Below, in pieces: positions 37,387 to 46,501 of a DNA stretch of 64,000 bases. A program made the translations under genes and the position numbers. The notes beneath the pieces were generated by a model, which did not search any database, had not been told where the DNA came from, and worked only from the letters and a program-made list of their open reading frames with translations. Origin of the DNA: Luteimonas sp. RC10 (lineage in GTDB: Bacteria > Pseudomonadota > Gammaproteobacteria > Xanthomonadales > Xanthomonadaceae); assembly GCF_014192745.1 (NCBI RefSeq), contig NZ_JACHYJ010000001.1, positions 535,536 through 599,535 on the forward strand, read 5' to 3'. Within the stretch, counting starts at the first letter, position 1. Each line of letters opens with the position of its first letter.

Positions 37387-38484
37387 ATGAGCGCCGACCG
37401 CCTCCGCCCGCCCGTGCCCACGGCCCGCAAGGGGCGCGGCAGCGCGTCCTGGGTCGCCGGACGCTACGAGAAACAGGTCGCGGTGGCCGAGGACGATGGC
37501 TGGGACGCGCTGCAGATGCTGCAGGACGAGGCCTCGGCGCCGGAGACCGTGGTCGTCGAGGAACGTGCACGCAGCGTGCTCAGCCGCAACCGCTCGCCCG
37601 ATGTCGGCTTCGACCGCTCGGTCAATCCCTACCGCGGCTGCGAGCATGGCTGCATCTACTGCTTCGCGCGGCCCTCGCACGCCTACCTCGACCTGTCGCC
37701 CGGCCTGGACTTCGAGACCCGGCTGTTCGCCAAGACCAATGCCGCCGAACGGCTGCGCGTCGAGCTCGCCAAGCCGGGTTACGTCTGTGCACCGCTGGCG
37801 CTGGGCATCAACACCGACGCCTACCAACCCATCGAGCGCCGCTACCAGGTCACCCGCGAACTCATCGCGCTGCTGGGCGAGACCCGGCACCCTTTCAGCC
37901 TGATCACCAAGAGCGCGGGCATCGTGCGCGACCTCGACCTGCTCGCGCCGCTGGCGGCCCAGGGGCTGGTGACGGTGCACTTCTCGGTGACCACGCTCGA
38001 CCACCGCCTGTCGGCCCGCATGGAACCCCGGGCGGCCGCGCCGCATGCGCGCCTGCGTGCGATGCGCGCGCTGGCGGCGGCCGGCATCCCGGTCGGGGTG
38101 ATGGTCGCGCCGGTGGTGCCGGCGATCACCGACCACGAACTGGAGGCGATCCTGGGCGCCGCGCGCGAGGCGGGGGCGGACTCGGCAGGCTATGTGCTGC
38201 TGCGCCTGCCGCACGAGCTCAAGACGCTGTGGCGCGAATGGCTGGACCTGCACTATCCCGATCGCGCCCAGCACGTGATGAGCCTGCTGCAGCAACTCCA
38301 TGGCGGGCGCGACTACGACAGCCGCTTCGGCCATCGCATGCGCGGCCAGGGGCCGTTCGCCGACCTGCTCGCCCACCGCTTCGCCAGGGCGCGCCGCGCG
38401 CTGGGTTTTGGCCGGCTGCCGCCGCTGCGGACCGACCTGTTCGTCGCGCCGCGCCCGCCCTCGCCGCAGGGAACGCTGTTCTAG
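37387..38484 (+). CDS. Radical SAM protein (PA0069/SplB-like family)
   Basis: A 365-aa protein with the radical-SAM cluster motif CEHGCIYC (CX3CX2C, Cys85, Cys89, Cys92) preceded by NPYRGCEHG and the LITKSAGIVRDLDLL segment. The family (PA0069-type) is widespread in proteobacteria but its reaction is unknown; relatives of spore photoproduct lyase share the CX3CX2C arrangement. Divergent from cls; the gene directly following is a histidine kinase. Confidence 0.86.
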   Translation: MSADRLRPPVPTARKGRGSASWVAGRYEKQVAVAEDDGWDALQMLQDEASAPETVVVEERARSVLSRNRSPDVGFDRSVNPYRGCEHGCIYCFARPSHAYLDLSPGLDFETRLFAKTNAAERLRVELAKPGYVCAPLALGINTDAYQPIERRYQVTRELIALLGETRHPFSLITKSAGIVRDLDLLAPLAAQGLVTVHFSVTTLDHRLSARMEPRAAAPHARLRAMRALAAAGIPVGVMVAPVVPAITDHELEAILGAAREAGADSAGYVLLRLPHELKTLWREWLDLHYPDRAQHVMSLLQQLHGGRDYDSRFGHRMRGQGPFADLLAHRFARARRALGFGRLPPLRTDLFVAPRPPSPQGTLF

Positions 38485-38564
38485 GGCCCATTCACGGCGC
38501 GTGCACGATACGTCCACGCTTGGATTTTCTACACTGCCGGGCTTCCCGCCGCCTAGCGCCGCGC

Positions 38565-39641
38565 ATGCCCGATGTTGTCTCCCCGCCCTCGCCCACTGCA
38601 CCCGCTACGGCGATCGATGTGTTCGACCATCTCGCCACCGGTCTGGCGCAGCTCGCGCCCGACGGCACGTGGCGGCGCGTCAATGCCGTGTTGGCGGCGT
38701 GGCTCGACCAGAGTCCGGACGCGCTGGTCGGCACCGCCGCGCATCGCGAGGCGCTGACACCGGTCGCCGCGCAACTCGACCAGGCGCTGGCCGGGTTCGC
38801 CGGGGGGGGCGACGGCCTGCACGAGGTCCCGGTCACGATCGACCGGGGCGAGGATGGGGCGCGGTCGTTGCAGTTGACGCTGACGCCGTTGCCGGGCGGC
38901 GATGCGCTGCTGCAGGTCCACGATGTGACCGCGCTGCGGGCCATGGAACTTCTGCAGGAAACGCTGGCGTTCGGCATCTCGCACGAGCTGCGGGCGCCGG
39001 TGCGCACGATCGAGCAGTTCTCCCGGCGGCTGGCCGCCCAGGGCGAGGACGCCGACGCTGCCGTGGTGCGCGACCATGTGCAGCGGATCCGCGGCGCGGC
39101 GACGCAGGCCGGCGGCCTGATTGATGCACTGCTCGAGACCTTGCGCGCCGCCCGTCCGCCGCGGCAGCCCGGGCCCGTCGACATCAGCCTGCTCGGCGAC
39201 TGGATCTGCGCCGAGCTGCAGGATGCCGATCCCGGGCGCGCGGCGCAGCTCCACGTCACCCCCGGGCTGTGGGCCTGGGGCGACGAGCATGCCCTCAAGC
39301 AACTGCTCGGCAAGCTGCTGCACAACGCCTGGAAGTTCTCCGCCGCTTGCGACACCGTGCGGATCGATCTCGATGGCGAGCGGGTCGGCGACCGCCTGCA
39401 TCTGCGTGTACGCGATGCCGGTCGCGGCTTCGACATGCGCTATGCTGATCGACTGTTCGTGCCGTTCCGGCGCTTGCACGGCGCCGATGACGGCGCCGGC
39501 CATGGATTGGGGCTGGCGATCGCCCAGCGGCTCGCGCATGCGCATGGCGGCCGCATCCGGGTGGAATCGGCGGAGGACGTCGGCACCACTTTCCACATCG
39601 ACCTGCCGGCACCGCCGGCCGAGGACGCATCGCCCCAATGA
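38565..39641 (+). CDS. Soluble PAS-type sensor histidine kinase
   Basis: A 358-aa kinase without membrane segments. Residues ~15-125 resemble a PAS domain (VFDHLATGLAQLAPDGTW ... LTPLPGGDALLQVHDVT). The dimerisation/phosphoacceptor helix follows with FGISHELRAPVRTIEQF (His140), then the ATPase domain (N-box LLHNAWKFSA, G1 RDAGRGFDM, G2 GAGHGLGLAIAQRL). It resembles the kinase half of phytochrome-type systems and pairs with the overlapping response regulator (ATGA). Confidence 0.85.
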   Translation: MPDVVSPPSPTAPATAIDVFDHLATGLAQLAPDGTWRRVNAVLAAWLDQSPDALVGTAAHREALTPVAAQLDQALAGFAGGGDGLHEVPVTIDRGEDGARSLQLTLTPLPGGDALLQVHDVTALRAMELLQETLAFGISHELRAPVRTIEQFSRRLAAQGEDADAAVVRDHVQRIRGAATQAGGLIDALLETLRAARPPRQPGPVDISLLGDWICAELQDADPGRAAQLHVTPGLWAWGDEHALKQLLGKLLHNAWKFSAACDTVRIDLDGERVGDRLHLRVRDAGRGFDMRYADRLFVPFRRLHGADDGAGHGLGLAIAQRLAHAHGGRIRVESAEDVGTTFHIDLPAPPAEDASPQ

Positions 39642-40072
39642 GCGAACACACGATCCTGTTGATCGAGGACAACCCCGACGACGCTGAGCTCACCCGCATC
39701 GCATTCGCGGAAGCCCGGATCGATGGTCGACTGGTGGTGGTCGGCGATGGCGCCGAGGCGCTCGATTACCTGTTCGCACGTGGCCGCCACGCCGGACGCG
39801 ATGCGAGCGAGCTGCCGTCGATCGTGCTGCTCGACCTCAACCTGCCCAAGCTCGACGGTCGCGAGGTGCTGCAGGCGCTGCGCGCCAGCCCGGCGACGCG
39901 CGGTCTGCCGGTGGTCGTGCTCACGACCAGCACCGAGCCGTTCGATGTCGAGGCGAGCTATGCGCTGGGCGTCAACAGCTACATCCGCAAGCCGGTGGAT
40001 TTCGGCAAGTTCGTCGAAGTTGTCAAACAGATCGGCCTGTACTGGCTGGTGCTCAACCACCCGCGGGGCTGA
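39638..40072 (+). CDS. Single-domain response regulator (Rcp1-like)
   Basis: A 144-aa receiver with no output domain: EDNPDD at the acidic pocket, phospho-acceptor Asp66 in VLLDLNLPKLDG, VLTTST and the Lys in IRKPVDF. The extended loop before Asp66 and the C-terminal FGKFVEVVKQIGLYWLVLN are typical of Rcp1-type regulators, which partner phytochrome-like kinases. It starts in the last codon of the kinase gene, so the two are cotranslated. Output target unknown. Confidence 0.88.
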   Translation: MSEHTILLIEDNPDDAELTRIAFAEARIDGRLVVVGDGAEALDYLFARGRHAGRDASELPSIVLLDLNLPKLDGREVLQALRASPATRGLPVVVLTTSTEPFDVEASYALGVNSYIRKPVDFGKFVEVVKQIGLYWLVLNHPRG

Positions 40073-40167
40073 CGCGGACCTCCCGACCGGCGACGTCGCG
40101 GCAGAGTGCAGGGCGCGCGCGCCGGATGCCGACGCGCCTGGCCCAGGGCCGCAACGCCCGGAAGGCC

Positions 40168-40869
40168 TCAGCCCTTGCCGTACAGCGCCTCTGCGCGCTG
40201 GAACAGAATCCAGCTGGTGGCGATGAACTTGTCCCCGCCCTGTGGCTTGTTGCCGCGATGGGTGTGGGTGAACGCCGTCGGCGCGATCAACAGGTCGCCG
40301 GTGCGCGGCGCGATCCGGCGCTGCTGGAACAGGAACTCGGTCTCCCCGGCTTCGAAACCATCGTTGAGGTAGATCGTCCACAGCAGGTGGCGGTGCAGGG
40401 TCTCGCAGCCGGCGTCGCGCGGAAACAGCTCGCAATGCCAGTACGGGTAGCCGCCCTCGCCCGCCGCGTACCACTGCAGGTTGATCTGGCCGGGCCGAAG
40501 GCAGGTCTGCAGCAGGCCGCCGAGCCGGGCGTCGTCCATGTCGGCGAAGTCCTCGGCGACCAGCCGCCGGGGCGTGCCGGCCGCATCGGGCTGCTGCAGC
40601 ATCAGCGGCGCGATCAGCGCCTGGGGGTAGCGGCGCAGGTAGCGCAAGAGGCCGCCGTAGACCGCGACGTTGAGCTGCCGGACCACGTCGGCCCAGTCGC
40701 TGCGATCGCCCAGCGACAGGTCGCGGCTGCGCTTGAGCTCGGGGTGCAGGCCGCCACCGACCTGCCCGGGCTGCAGGTCGGGGCTGGCGCGCAGCCGCGC
40801 GACGATCGCCGCGCAGGCCTGCGGCGCCAGGGCGCCGGGGACGACTTCGATGAAGTCGGCCGTACTCAC
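40168..40869 (-). CDS. 2-oxoglutarate/Fe(II)-dependent oxygenase, prolyl-hydroxylase-like
   Basis: A 233-aa double-stranded beta-helix oxygenase. The candidate metal-binding set is H-x-E in [10 protein letters not shown] and the distal His in FTHTHRGN, with [10 protein letters not shown] following where the 2OG-binding basic residue is expected. The classic family uses H-x-D; the E variant occurs in a subgroup with this surrounding sequence. The GTG start overlaps the fbp stop (GTGA). Its substrate (protein or small molecule) cannot be inferred. Confidence 0.72.
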   Translation of the reverse strand: MSTADFIEVVPGALAPQACAAIVARLRASPDLQPGQVGGGLHPELKRSRDLSLGDRSDWADVVRQLNVAVYGGLLRYLRRYPQALIAPLMLQQPDAAGTPRRLVAEDFADMDDARLGGLLQTCLRPGQINLQWYAAGEGGYPYWHCELFPRDAGCETLHRHLLWTIYLNDGFEAGETEFLFQQRRIAPRTGDLLIAPTAFTHTHRGNKPQGGDKFIATSWILFQRAEALYGKG

Positions 40870-41894
40870 GCCGCGTCGCCGTCGTGCCGCAGGTGGTAGC
40901 CGGTCGCGGTCTCGACTTCGTCGCGTGAGCCCAGGAACACCGGCACGCGCTGGTGCAGCGAGTCGGGCTCGATGTCGAGAATGCGCGTGCGTCCGTTGGT
41001 CGCCGCGCCGCCGGCCTGTTCGACCAGCATCGCCATCGGGTTGGCCTCGTACATCAGCCGCAGCTTGCCGGGCTTGGACGGATCCTTGCGGTCCCAGGGA
41101 TAGATGAAGATCCCGCCGCGGGTCAGGATGCGGTGCACGTCGGCGACCATCGCCGCGACCCAGCGCATGTTGAAGTCCTTGCCGCGGGGCCCGTCGGTGC
41201 CGGCCAGCAGGTCGGCGACATAAGCCTGCGTCGGGGCTTCCCAATGGCGCTGGTTGGACATGTTGATCGCGAACTCGCGCGTCGTCTCGGGAATGCGCAG
41301 GTGGGCGCGGGTCAGTACGAACGAGCCCTGCTCGCGGTCCAGCGTGAAGGCGTGGGTGCCGTGGCCGATCGTGAGCACCAGCATCGTGCTCGGCCCGTAC
41401 AGGCAGTAGCCGGCGGCGACCTGGGTGCGGCCGGCCTGCAGGAAGTGCGCGTCCTCGACCGCGGCCGTGCCCTCGGGACAGCGCAGCACCGAGAAGATCG
41501 TGCCGACGCTGGCGTTGATGTCGATGTTGGAGCTGCCGTCGAGCGGGTCGAACACCAGCAGGTAGTTGCCGCGCGGGAAGGCGTCGGGAATCGGCTCGCA
41601 GTGGGCCATTTCCTCCGAGGCGCACGCCGCCAGATGGCCGCCCCAGGCGTTGGCCTCGAGCAGGATCTCGTTGCTGATCACGTCGAGCTTCTTCTGCGCC
41701 TCGCCCTGGACGTTGATGCTGCCCGCCTCGCCGCCGGCCTCGCCGAGCACATCGCCCAGCGCGCCCTTGCCCACCGCCACCGAGATGCGCTTGCACGCAC
41801 GCGCGACCACCTCCAGCAGCAGCCGCAGGTCCGGGGTGACGTGCCCCAGGCGCTGCTCCTCGATCAGGTGGCGGGTCAGGGAGATGGCGGGCAT
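40866..41894 (-). CDS. fbp: Class I fructose-1,6-bisphosphatase
   Basis: A 342-aa gluconeogenic phosphatase with the metal-binding [12 protein letters not shown] block near residue 115, [14 protein letters not shown] upstream and the substrate/metal segment [32 protein letters not shown] near residues 265-295. It hydrolyses fructose-1,6-bisphosphate to fructose-6-phosphate. Family-typical length. Cotranscribed with the oxygenase downstream through a 4-nt overlap; divergent from the aminotransferase. Confidence 0.95.
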   Translation of the reverse strand: MPAISLTRHLIEEQRLGHVTPDLRLLLEVVARACKRISVAVGKGALGDVLGEAGGEAGSINVQGEAQKKLDVISNEILLEANAWGGHLAACASEEMAHCEPIPDAFPRGNYLLVFDPLDGSSNIDINASVGTIFSVLRCPEGTAAVEDAHFLQAGRTQVAAGYCLYGPSTMLVLTIGHGTHAFTLDREQGSFVLTRAHLRIPETTREFAINMSNQRHWEAPTQAYVADLLAGTDGPRGKDFNMRWVAAMVADVHRILTRGGIFIYPWDRKDPSKPGKLRLMYEANPMAMLVEQAGGAATNGRTRILDIEPDSLHQRVPVFLGSRDEVETATGYHLRHDGDAA

Positions 41895-42051
41895 GGCGGC
41901 TCCACGGCGGACAGGGTGGCGGCATTGTCGCCCGGAAGCGCCGCGCTGTCCCGGCGGCGTCGCGCGCGCGGCGCCGGCCGGCTATCCTGCATGGGTTTGC
42001 CGCGCGCCTGGCGCGCCGCATCTCCTCCCCTCAACCGTCGCAGGCCGTGCC

Positions 42052-43254
42052 GTGTCCTCCTTCTTCGCTGCTGTCGAACTCGTCCCCGGTGATCCCATCC
42101 TTGGTTTGACCGACGCCTACAACGCCGATCCGCGTACCACCAAGGTCAATCTCGGTGTGGGCATCTACTACGACGAGGCCGGCCGCATCCCGGTGCTGGA
42201 TGCGGTGCGCGAGGTCGAGCAGCGGCTGGCCGCCGAGGCCAAGCCGCGCGGCTACCTGCCGATCGACGGCATGCCCGACTACACCCGGGCCACCCGCGAA
42301 CTGCTGTTCGGCGCCGATTCGCCGCTGCTGGCCGATGGCCGCGTTGCGACTACCCAGACGATCGGCGGCAGCGGCGCGCTGCGCACCGGCGCCGACCTGC
42401 TGAAGAAGCTGCTGCCGCACGCGACGATCGCGATCAGCACCCCCAGCTGGGAGAACCACCGTGCGGTGTTCGGCGCGGTCGGTTTCGAGGTCGTCGACTA
42501 CACCTACTTCGACGCCGCCCGCCACGGCATCGACTTCGAGGGCATGCTGGCCGACCTGCGCAAGCTCGAGCCCGGCACCGTCGTGCTGCTGCACGCCTGC
42601 TGCCACAACCCGACCGGTGCCGATCTCACCGCCGACCAGTGGCGCCAGGTCATCGAGGTGCTGGCCGAGCGCGGGCTGTTCCCGTTCGTCGACATGGCCT
42701 ACCAGGGCTTCGACCAGGGCATCGCCCAGGACGCCGCGGCCGTGCGTCTGCTTGCCGCCTCGGGCATCGCCGAGTTCGTCGTCGCCAGCTCGTATTCCAA
42801 GTCGTTCTCGCTCTACGGCGAGCGCGTCGGCGCCCTGTCGGTGGTCTCGGCCAACGCGGAGCAGAGCCGCGCGGTGCAGTCGCAGATCAAGCGCATCGTG
42901 CGCGCGAACTACTCGAGCCCGTCGACGCACGGCGCGGCGTTGGTCGCCGGGGTGCTCGGCAGCGACGAGCTGCGCGCGCGCTGGGAGGCCGAGCTCGGCC
43001 AGATGCGCGAGCGCATCCACGCACTGCGCGCCGGGCTGGTCGAGAAGCTCGCCGCGCATGGCGCCCCGCAGTTCGCCTTCATCCAGGACCAGGCGGGCAT
43101 GTTCTCGTACTCGGGCCTGAGCCGTGCGCAGGTCGATCGGCTGCGCGACGAGTTCGGCATCTACGCCGTCGGCACCGGGCGCATCTGCGTCGCGGCGCTG
43201 AGCCTGAAGACCCTCGACTACGTCGCCGAGGCGGTGGCGACGGTGGCGCGCTGA
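42052..43254 (+). CDS. tyrB: Aromatic amino-acid aminotransferase (class I, TyrB/AspC type)
   Basis: A 400-aa PLP enzyme: N-terminal VELVPGDPILGLTDAYNAD, KVNLGVGIYYDEAG, cofactor-binding HACCHNPTGADLT, and PLP-binding Lys250 in SSYSKSFSLYGERVGAL. It interconverts aromatic (and aspartate-type) amino acids and 2-oxo acids. No ATG fits the conserved N-terminus; the GTG at 42052 was chosen, with AGG about 9 nt upstream. TyrB versus AspC cannot be separated by eye with certainty. Confidence 0.86.
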   Translation: MSSFFAAVELVPGDPILGLTDAYNADPRTTKVNLGVGIYYDEAGRIPVLDAVREVEQRLAAEAKPRGYLPIDGMPDYTRATRELLFGADSPLLADGRVATTQTIGGSGALRTGADLLKKLLPHATIAISTPSWENHRAVFGAVGFEVVDYTYFDAARHGIDFEGMLADLRKLEPGTVVLLHACCHNPTGADLTADQWRQVIEVLAERGLFPFVDMAYQGFDQGIAQDAAAVRLLAASGIAEFVVASSYSKSFSLYGERVGALSVVSANAEQSRAVQSQIKRIVRANYSSPSTHGAALVAGVLGSDELRARWEAELGQMRERIHALRAGLVEKLAAHGAPQFAFIQDQAGMFSYSGLSRAQVDRLRDEFGIYAVGTGRICVAALSLKTLDYVAEAVATVAR

Positions 43255-43261
43255 GTCAGGC

Positions 43262-44308
43262 ATGAGCGCCCGGCGGCGTTCGCGATCCCGCAACGCCGCC
43301 GTCCGCGCGCGCCAGGGCCCGCCGCCGGTCCCGGCGCGGCTGCCGTGGTGGCGGCGCGCGCGTCGCTCGCCGCTGGCCTGGGCCGCGGCCTGCACGGGGT
43401 TCGCGATTCTTGCCGGGCGCCACGGCATGGCGTTCCCGCCGTACCTGGCGGTGCTGCTGGCCGGGGTGCTGTGCGGCGTGTCCTTCGTGGCGTTGACCTT
43501 GCGGGTCTCGCCACGTCTGGGCGTATGGCTGCATATTGCCGGCGCCGCAGTGGGCGCGGGCGTGGTGCTGTGGTTGATCCACGGCGAGCTGCCCGATCTG
43601 TCCGCGCTCCCCGAGTCGCTGCGCCATGCCGTGCTCTGGATACAGCTCGGCGTCGCGCCGATGTTCGGCTGGATCTGGCTGGCATTGCTCGGTCGGGTGA
43701 GCGGCCATTTCCAGCGCGACGCCCACGCGCGCGCAGCGACGATGGCGCGGACCGATTGGCAGCGCGACGGCGCGGCCTGGACGCTGTGCTTTCCGGCTGT
43801 GCCCATGCGCACGCGCACGCTCGTCGCACTGATCGCGTCGGTGACGGTGATCGCCGGGGGATTGGCGGTCACCGGCCTGATCACGTTCTACGACGCGACG
43901 CTGCGCGTCGGTGCTTACGGCGCAATCCTGATCTTCGCATTGGTCGTCGGCCTGCCCGGCTACCTGGGGCTGACGGTCCTGCTGCGCCGCGGTACCGAGA
44001 CCGTCACGCTGCGCATCGATGCTGAGCGTCTGACCCTGGGACGGCTCGGCCAGCCGCCACGCGTCTTCGCCTTGCGCGATCTCACGCTGTTCCGCTGGCA
44101 GAGCGCGTCGGACCACGCGCGGCTTGAACTCGCCGCGCCCGGTGTCGAGGCGGTGAGCCTGCTGGCGGGTGTGGCGCGCGTGCCCAAAGGCACGAGCGCC
44201 GAACTGCCCGCGCTTCCGCCGCCGCTGGTGCAGTGGCTGCGTGCTGCGGGCCTGCGCGAACGGCCGGTCCGGGTCGCGGCGCGGCCGCGGACGTTCGCGC
44301 GCGACTGA
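43262..44308 (+). CDS. Multi-pass membrane protein of unknown function
   Basis: A 348-aa protein. A strongly basic N-terminus (MSARRRSRSRNAAVRARQ) precedes membrane segments at about residues 38-52, 60-82, 86-106, 122-146, 185-205 and 218-240. A C-terminal soluble domain of about 100 residues with LRIDAERLTLGRLGQPPRVF follows, which looks like a small PH-like beta fold (inference). It lies 7 nt after tyrB and could be cotranscribed. No family recognised. Confidence 0.6.
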   Translation: MSARRRSRSRNAAVRARQGPPPVPARLPWWRRARRSPLAWAAACTGFAILAGRHGMAFPPYLAVLLAGVLCGVSFVALTLRVSPRLGVWLHIAGAAVGAGVVLWLIHGELPDLSALPESLRHAVLWIQLGVAPMFGWIWLALLGRVSGHFQRDAHARAATMARTDWQRDGAAWTLCFPAVPMRTRTLVALIASVTVIAGGLAVTGLITFYDATLRVGAYGAILIFALVVGLPGYLGLTVLLRRGTETVTLRIDAERLTLGRLGQPPRVFALRDLTLFRWQSASDHARLELAAPGVEAVSLLAGVARVPKGTSAELPALPPPLVQWLRAAGLRERPVRVAARPRTFARD

Positions 44309-44384
44309 GGCATCGGACCCGGCTTCGCCGCGCCCCGCGCTCGCGGGCGATGGCGCAAGCGGTGCCTGGCACGACGCCGCGGCC

Positions 44385-45902
44385 TCAGGCCGCGGCCTGC
44401 GCAAAGTGGCCGTGGAAGCCGAGTGGGAATGCGTACGGCAGCCAGGCAGTCGCGATCGGGCCGTCACCGATGTGCTGGGCGTCGAGCACCGCGATGCCGC
44501 TGCGATCGCGCGTGGGATCGAGCAGCGTGCCGACCAGCCAGCCGTCGTCTGGGCGCGTGCTGCCCGGACGCGGGATGAAGACGTGTTCCTCGGCGAGGAT
44601 GTCGCGCCCGTAGCGGTGCAGCTCGCGTCGGCCGGCGACCGGGTCGATCATCTGCACCGCATTGAAGTACGGCGCGGTCGCGTCGCCGGCATTGGTCGGG
44701 GTGTAGAGCCGGGCGCCACGGTTGCTCGGCGTGCGCGCGTCGAACATCGGAAACTCCATGCCGCCCAGGCCCGTGGTCTCCCAGCGGCCGCGGCCGGTGC
44801 GCATGTCCAGCCGGAGCTCGACCAGCTCGGCGGGCGCGGCAGGCCCGTGATGGCCGAACATCGCCTCGCGATGCGGCGAACGCGCCCGTGCGACATCGGC
44901 CAGCCGCATCGTGCGCACGGTGATCTCGCCGTCGCGCTCGAAGGCATCGCCGAAGTGGTAGGCCATCGTGAACTCGACCTCGAAGCGGCGCGCAACGCGG
45001 TCGGGTGCGGTCTTGTCGACGACCAGGACCGTGGAGGCGCGTTGCGGCGCGAAGGTCAGGCTTTCGAAGAACGACCCGGCCGGCGTGTAGTCGAACGGCG
45101 TCAGCAGGAAGACCAGATACCGGTCGGTCTGCACGAAGGCATGCAGGTAGCCGGGTGCGCCCATGTCGTGCACCTGCGCGTCGATCAGCTGCCCATCGCG
45201 GCCGATGTGCCACACCAGCAGGCCGGCGCCGCCGAGCATCGACAATGCCCCGAAGTTCCACCAGCTGCCGTCGCGGTCCTGCAGCGGATGGGCCGAGAAC
45301 GGCAGTGCCTGCAGGTCGGGCCGCCAGGTCCTGGGACCGATCGTATCGAGCGCGTCGGGGTCGAGCTCGAAGGCCGAGCCGGCCTCGCTCAACGCGAACA
45401 GGCGCCCGCCGATGACCACCACCGAGGTGTTGGCGGTGCTGGCATCGTCGTTGTTGCGCAGTGCGACCGGGTCGGCGACCGTGGTGCCCGCGGCCAGCGT
45501 GTTGAAGCGTCCGGCGCTGCGTTCGCGCTTGAACTTCGGCGTCTGCACCATGCGCCCGCGGTGGGTCACCGTGCCGTTGCCGAAACGCCAGCCGTGGACC
45601 ATGCCGTCGCCGTCGAACCAGTGCTCGTAGCGGAAGCCGTCGCGCTCGAACCAGGCCGGTCCGTTGCGATACAGCGTGCCGGCGAAGTCCGCTGGCAGGC
45701 GGCCTTCGATCTGCACCGTCGTCGGGCCGAAGGCCTCGGCCGACACCTGGCGCCAGCCGGCCAGATACGGGTGTTCGCGCAGGCCGGCGGCAAACTCGGC
45801 CGGATCGCCGGCGAATGCGTCCGCGCCGTGCAACAGCGCGGGCCCGAGTGCGGCGATGGTGGCGCCCGAGAGCAGATTGCGGAGGAAGCGGCGGCGGTCC
45901 AT
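44385..45902 (-). CDS. Carotenoid-oxygenase family protein, Tat-exported
   Basis: A 505-aa member of the carotenoid cleavage/RPE65 family. Four iron-binding His are placed as expected: His205 (SAHP), His254 (GYLHAF), His316 (AYHFGDA) and His497 (GFHGHF), with LYRNGPAWF near residue 77. The N-terminus MDRRRFLRNLLSG followed by a hydrophobic stretch is a twin-arginine signal, so the protein probably acts in the periplasm, folded with its iron. It presumably cleaves a polyene or stilbene-type double bond; the substrate is unknown. It is 22 nt downstream of the DUF2141 gene. Confidence 0.85.
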   Translation of the reverse strand: MDRRRFLRNLLSGATIAALGPALLHGADAFAGDPAEFAAGLREHPYLAGWRQVSAEAFGPTTVQIEGRLPADFAGTLYRNGPAWFERDGFRYEHWFDGDGMVHGWRFGNGTVTHRGRMVQTPKFKRERSAGRFNTLAAGTTVADPVALRNNDDASTANTSVVVIGGRLFALSEAGSAFELDPDALDTIGPRTWRPDLQALPFSAHPLQDRDGSWWNFGALSMLGGAGLLVWHIGRDGQLIDAQVHDMGAPGYLHAFVQTDRYLVFLLTPFDYTPAGSFFESLTFAPQRASTVLVVDKTAPDRVARRFEVEFTMAYHFGDAFERDGEITVRTMRLADVARARSPHREAMFGHHGPAAPAELVELRLDMRTGRGRWETTGLGGMEFPMFDARTPSNRGARLYTPTNAGDATAPYFNAVQMIDPVAGRRELHRYGRDILAEEHVFIPRPGSTRPDDGWLVGTLLDPTRDRSGIAVLDAQHIGDGPIATAWLPYAFPLGFHGHFAQAAA

Positions 45903-45924
45903 GGGGGCTCCTGAGTCGGCCGGA

Positions 45925-46356
45925 TCAGCGGATCGCGATGTCGAGCGCCGTGGTGTCGCGACCGACTTCGAACGCTGCCTCGTCGAACGTCGGCTTGCGC
46001 ATCACCCGCGGGTTGTTGCTGAAGCCGTAGCCTTCGACCGGCATGCCGGTGAGGTTGGTGTCGAGCTTGCCGTTGCCGTTCTCGTCGTGGATCACCAGCA
46101 ACGCGTAGCGCCCGGCCGGCACGTCGTCGAAGCGCAGGCGGGTGACATCGCCTTCGGGGGCCAGCAGGCGGCCGGCGATCGGCGGCGCCTCGCCGGCATA
46201 GCCCGCCGCATCGACCAGGGCGACCTGGAACTGCCCGTCCTGGTTGCGGGCATCGCGAATGGACACCTCGAGGGTGGCGGCATGCGCCGGCGCGGCGAGG
46301 GCGGCAGCGGCCAGCAGGGCGAACGGTGCGGTGATGGAGGCGGGGGTGCGGCGCAT
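45925..46356 (-). CDS. Secreted DUF2141 domain protein
   Basis: A 143-aa protein: signal peptide ending APAHA (about residue 26), then a beta-rich domain ATLEVSIRDARNQDGQFQVALVD ... VPAGRYALLVIHDENGNGKLDTN, the recognisable DUF2141 signature with its DENGNGKLD loop that looks calcium-binding. GAGGA lies 7 nt before this ATG, which is why it was preferred to the upstream GTG at 46383. DUF2141 genes often accompany carotenoid-related genes; here the partner is the carotenoid-oxygenase-family gene. Confidence 0.8.
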   Translation of the reverse strand: MRRTPASITAPFALLAAAALAAPAHAATLEVSIRDARNQDGQFQVALVDAAGYAGEAPPIAGRLLAPEGDVTRLRFDDVPAGRYALLVIHDENGNGKLDTNLTGMPVEGYGFSNNPRVMRKPTFDEAAFEVGRDTTALDIAIR

Positions 46357-46501
46357 GGCGAGGTCCTCGTTGGGTGTGGCCACAGTCTCCGTGCGCCGTT
46401 CCCCGCCGCCTGCTGCCAGTGGTCACCGATCCGCAGTGCCGGAAGTCACTTTCTGCACCCCGCCCATTGCCGTCGCCGCCACTGGCTTGCAGCATGGCGC
46501 C

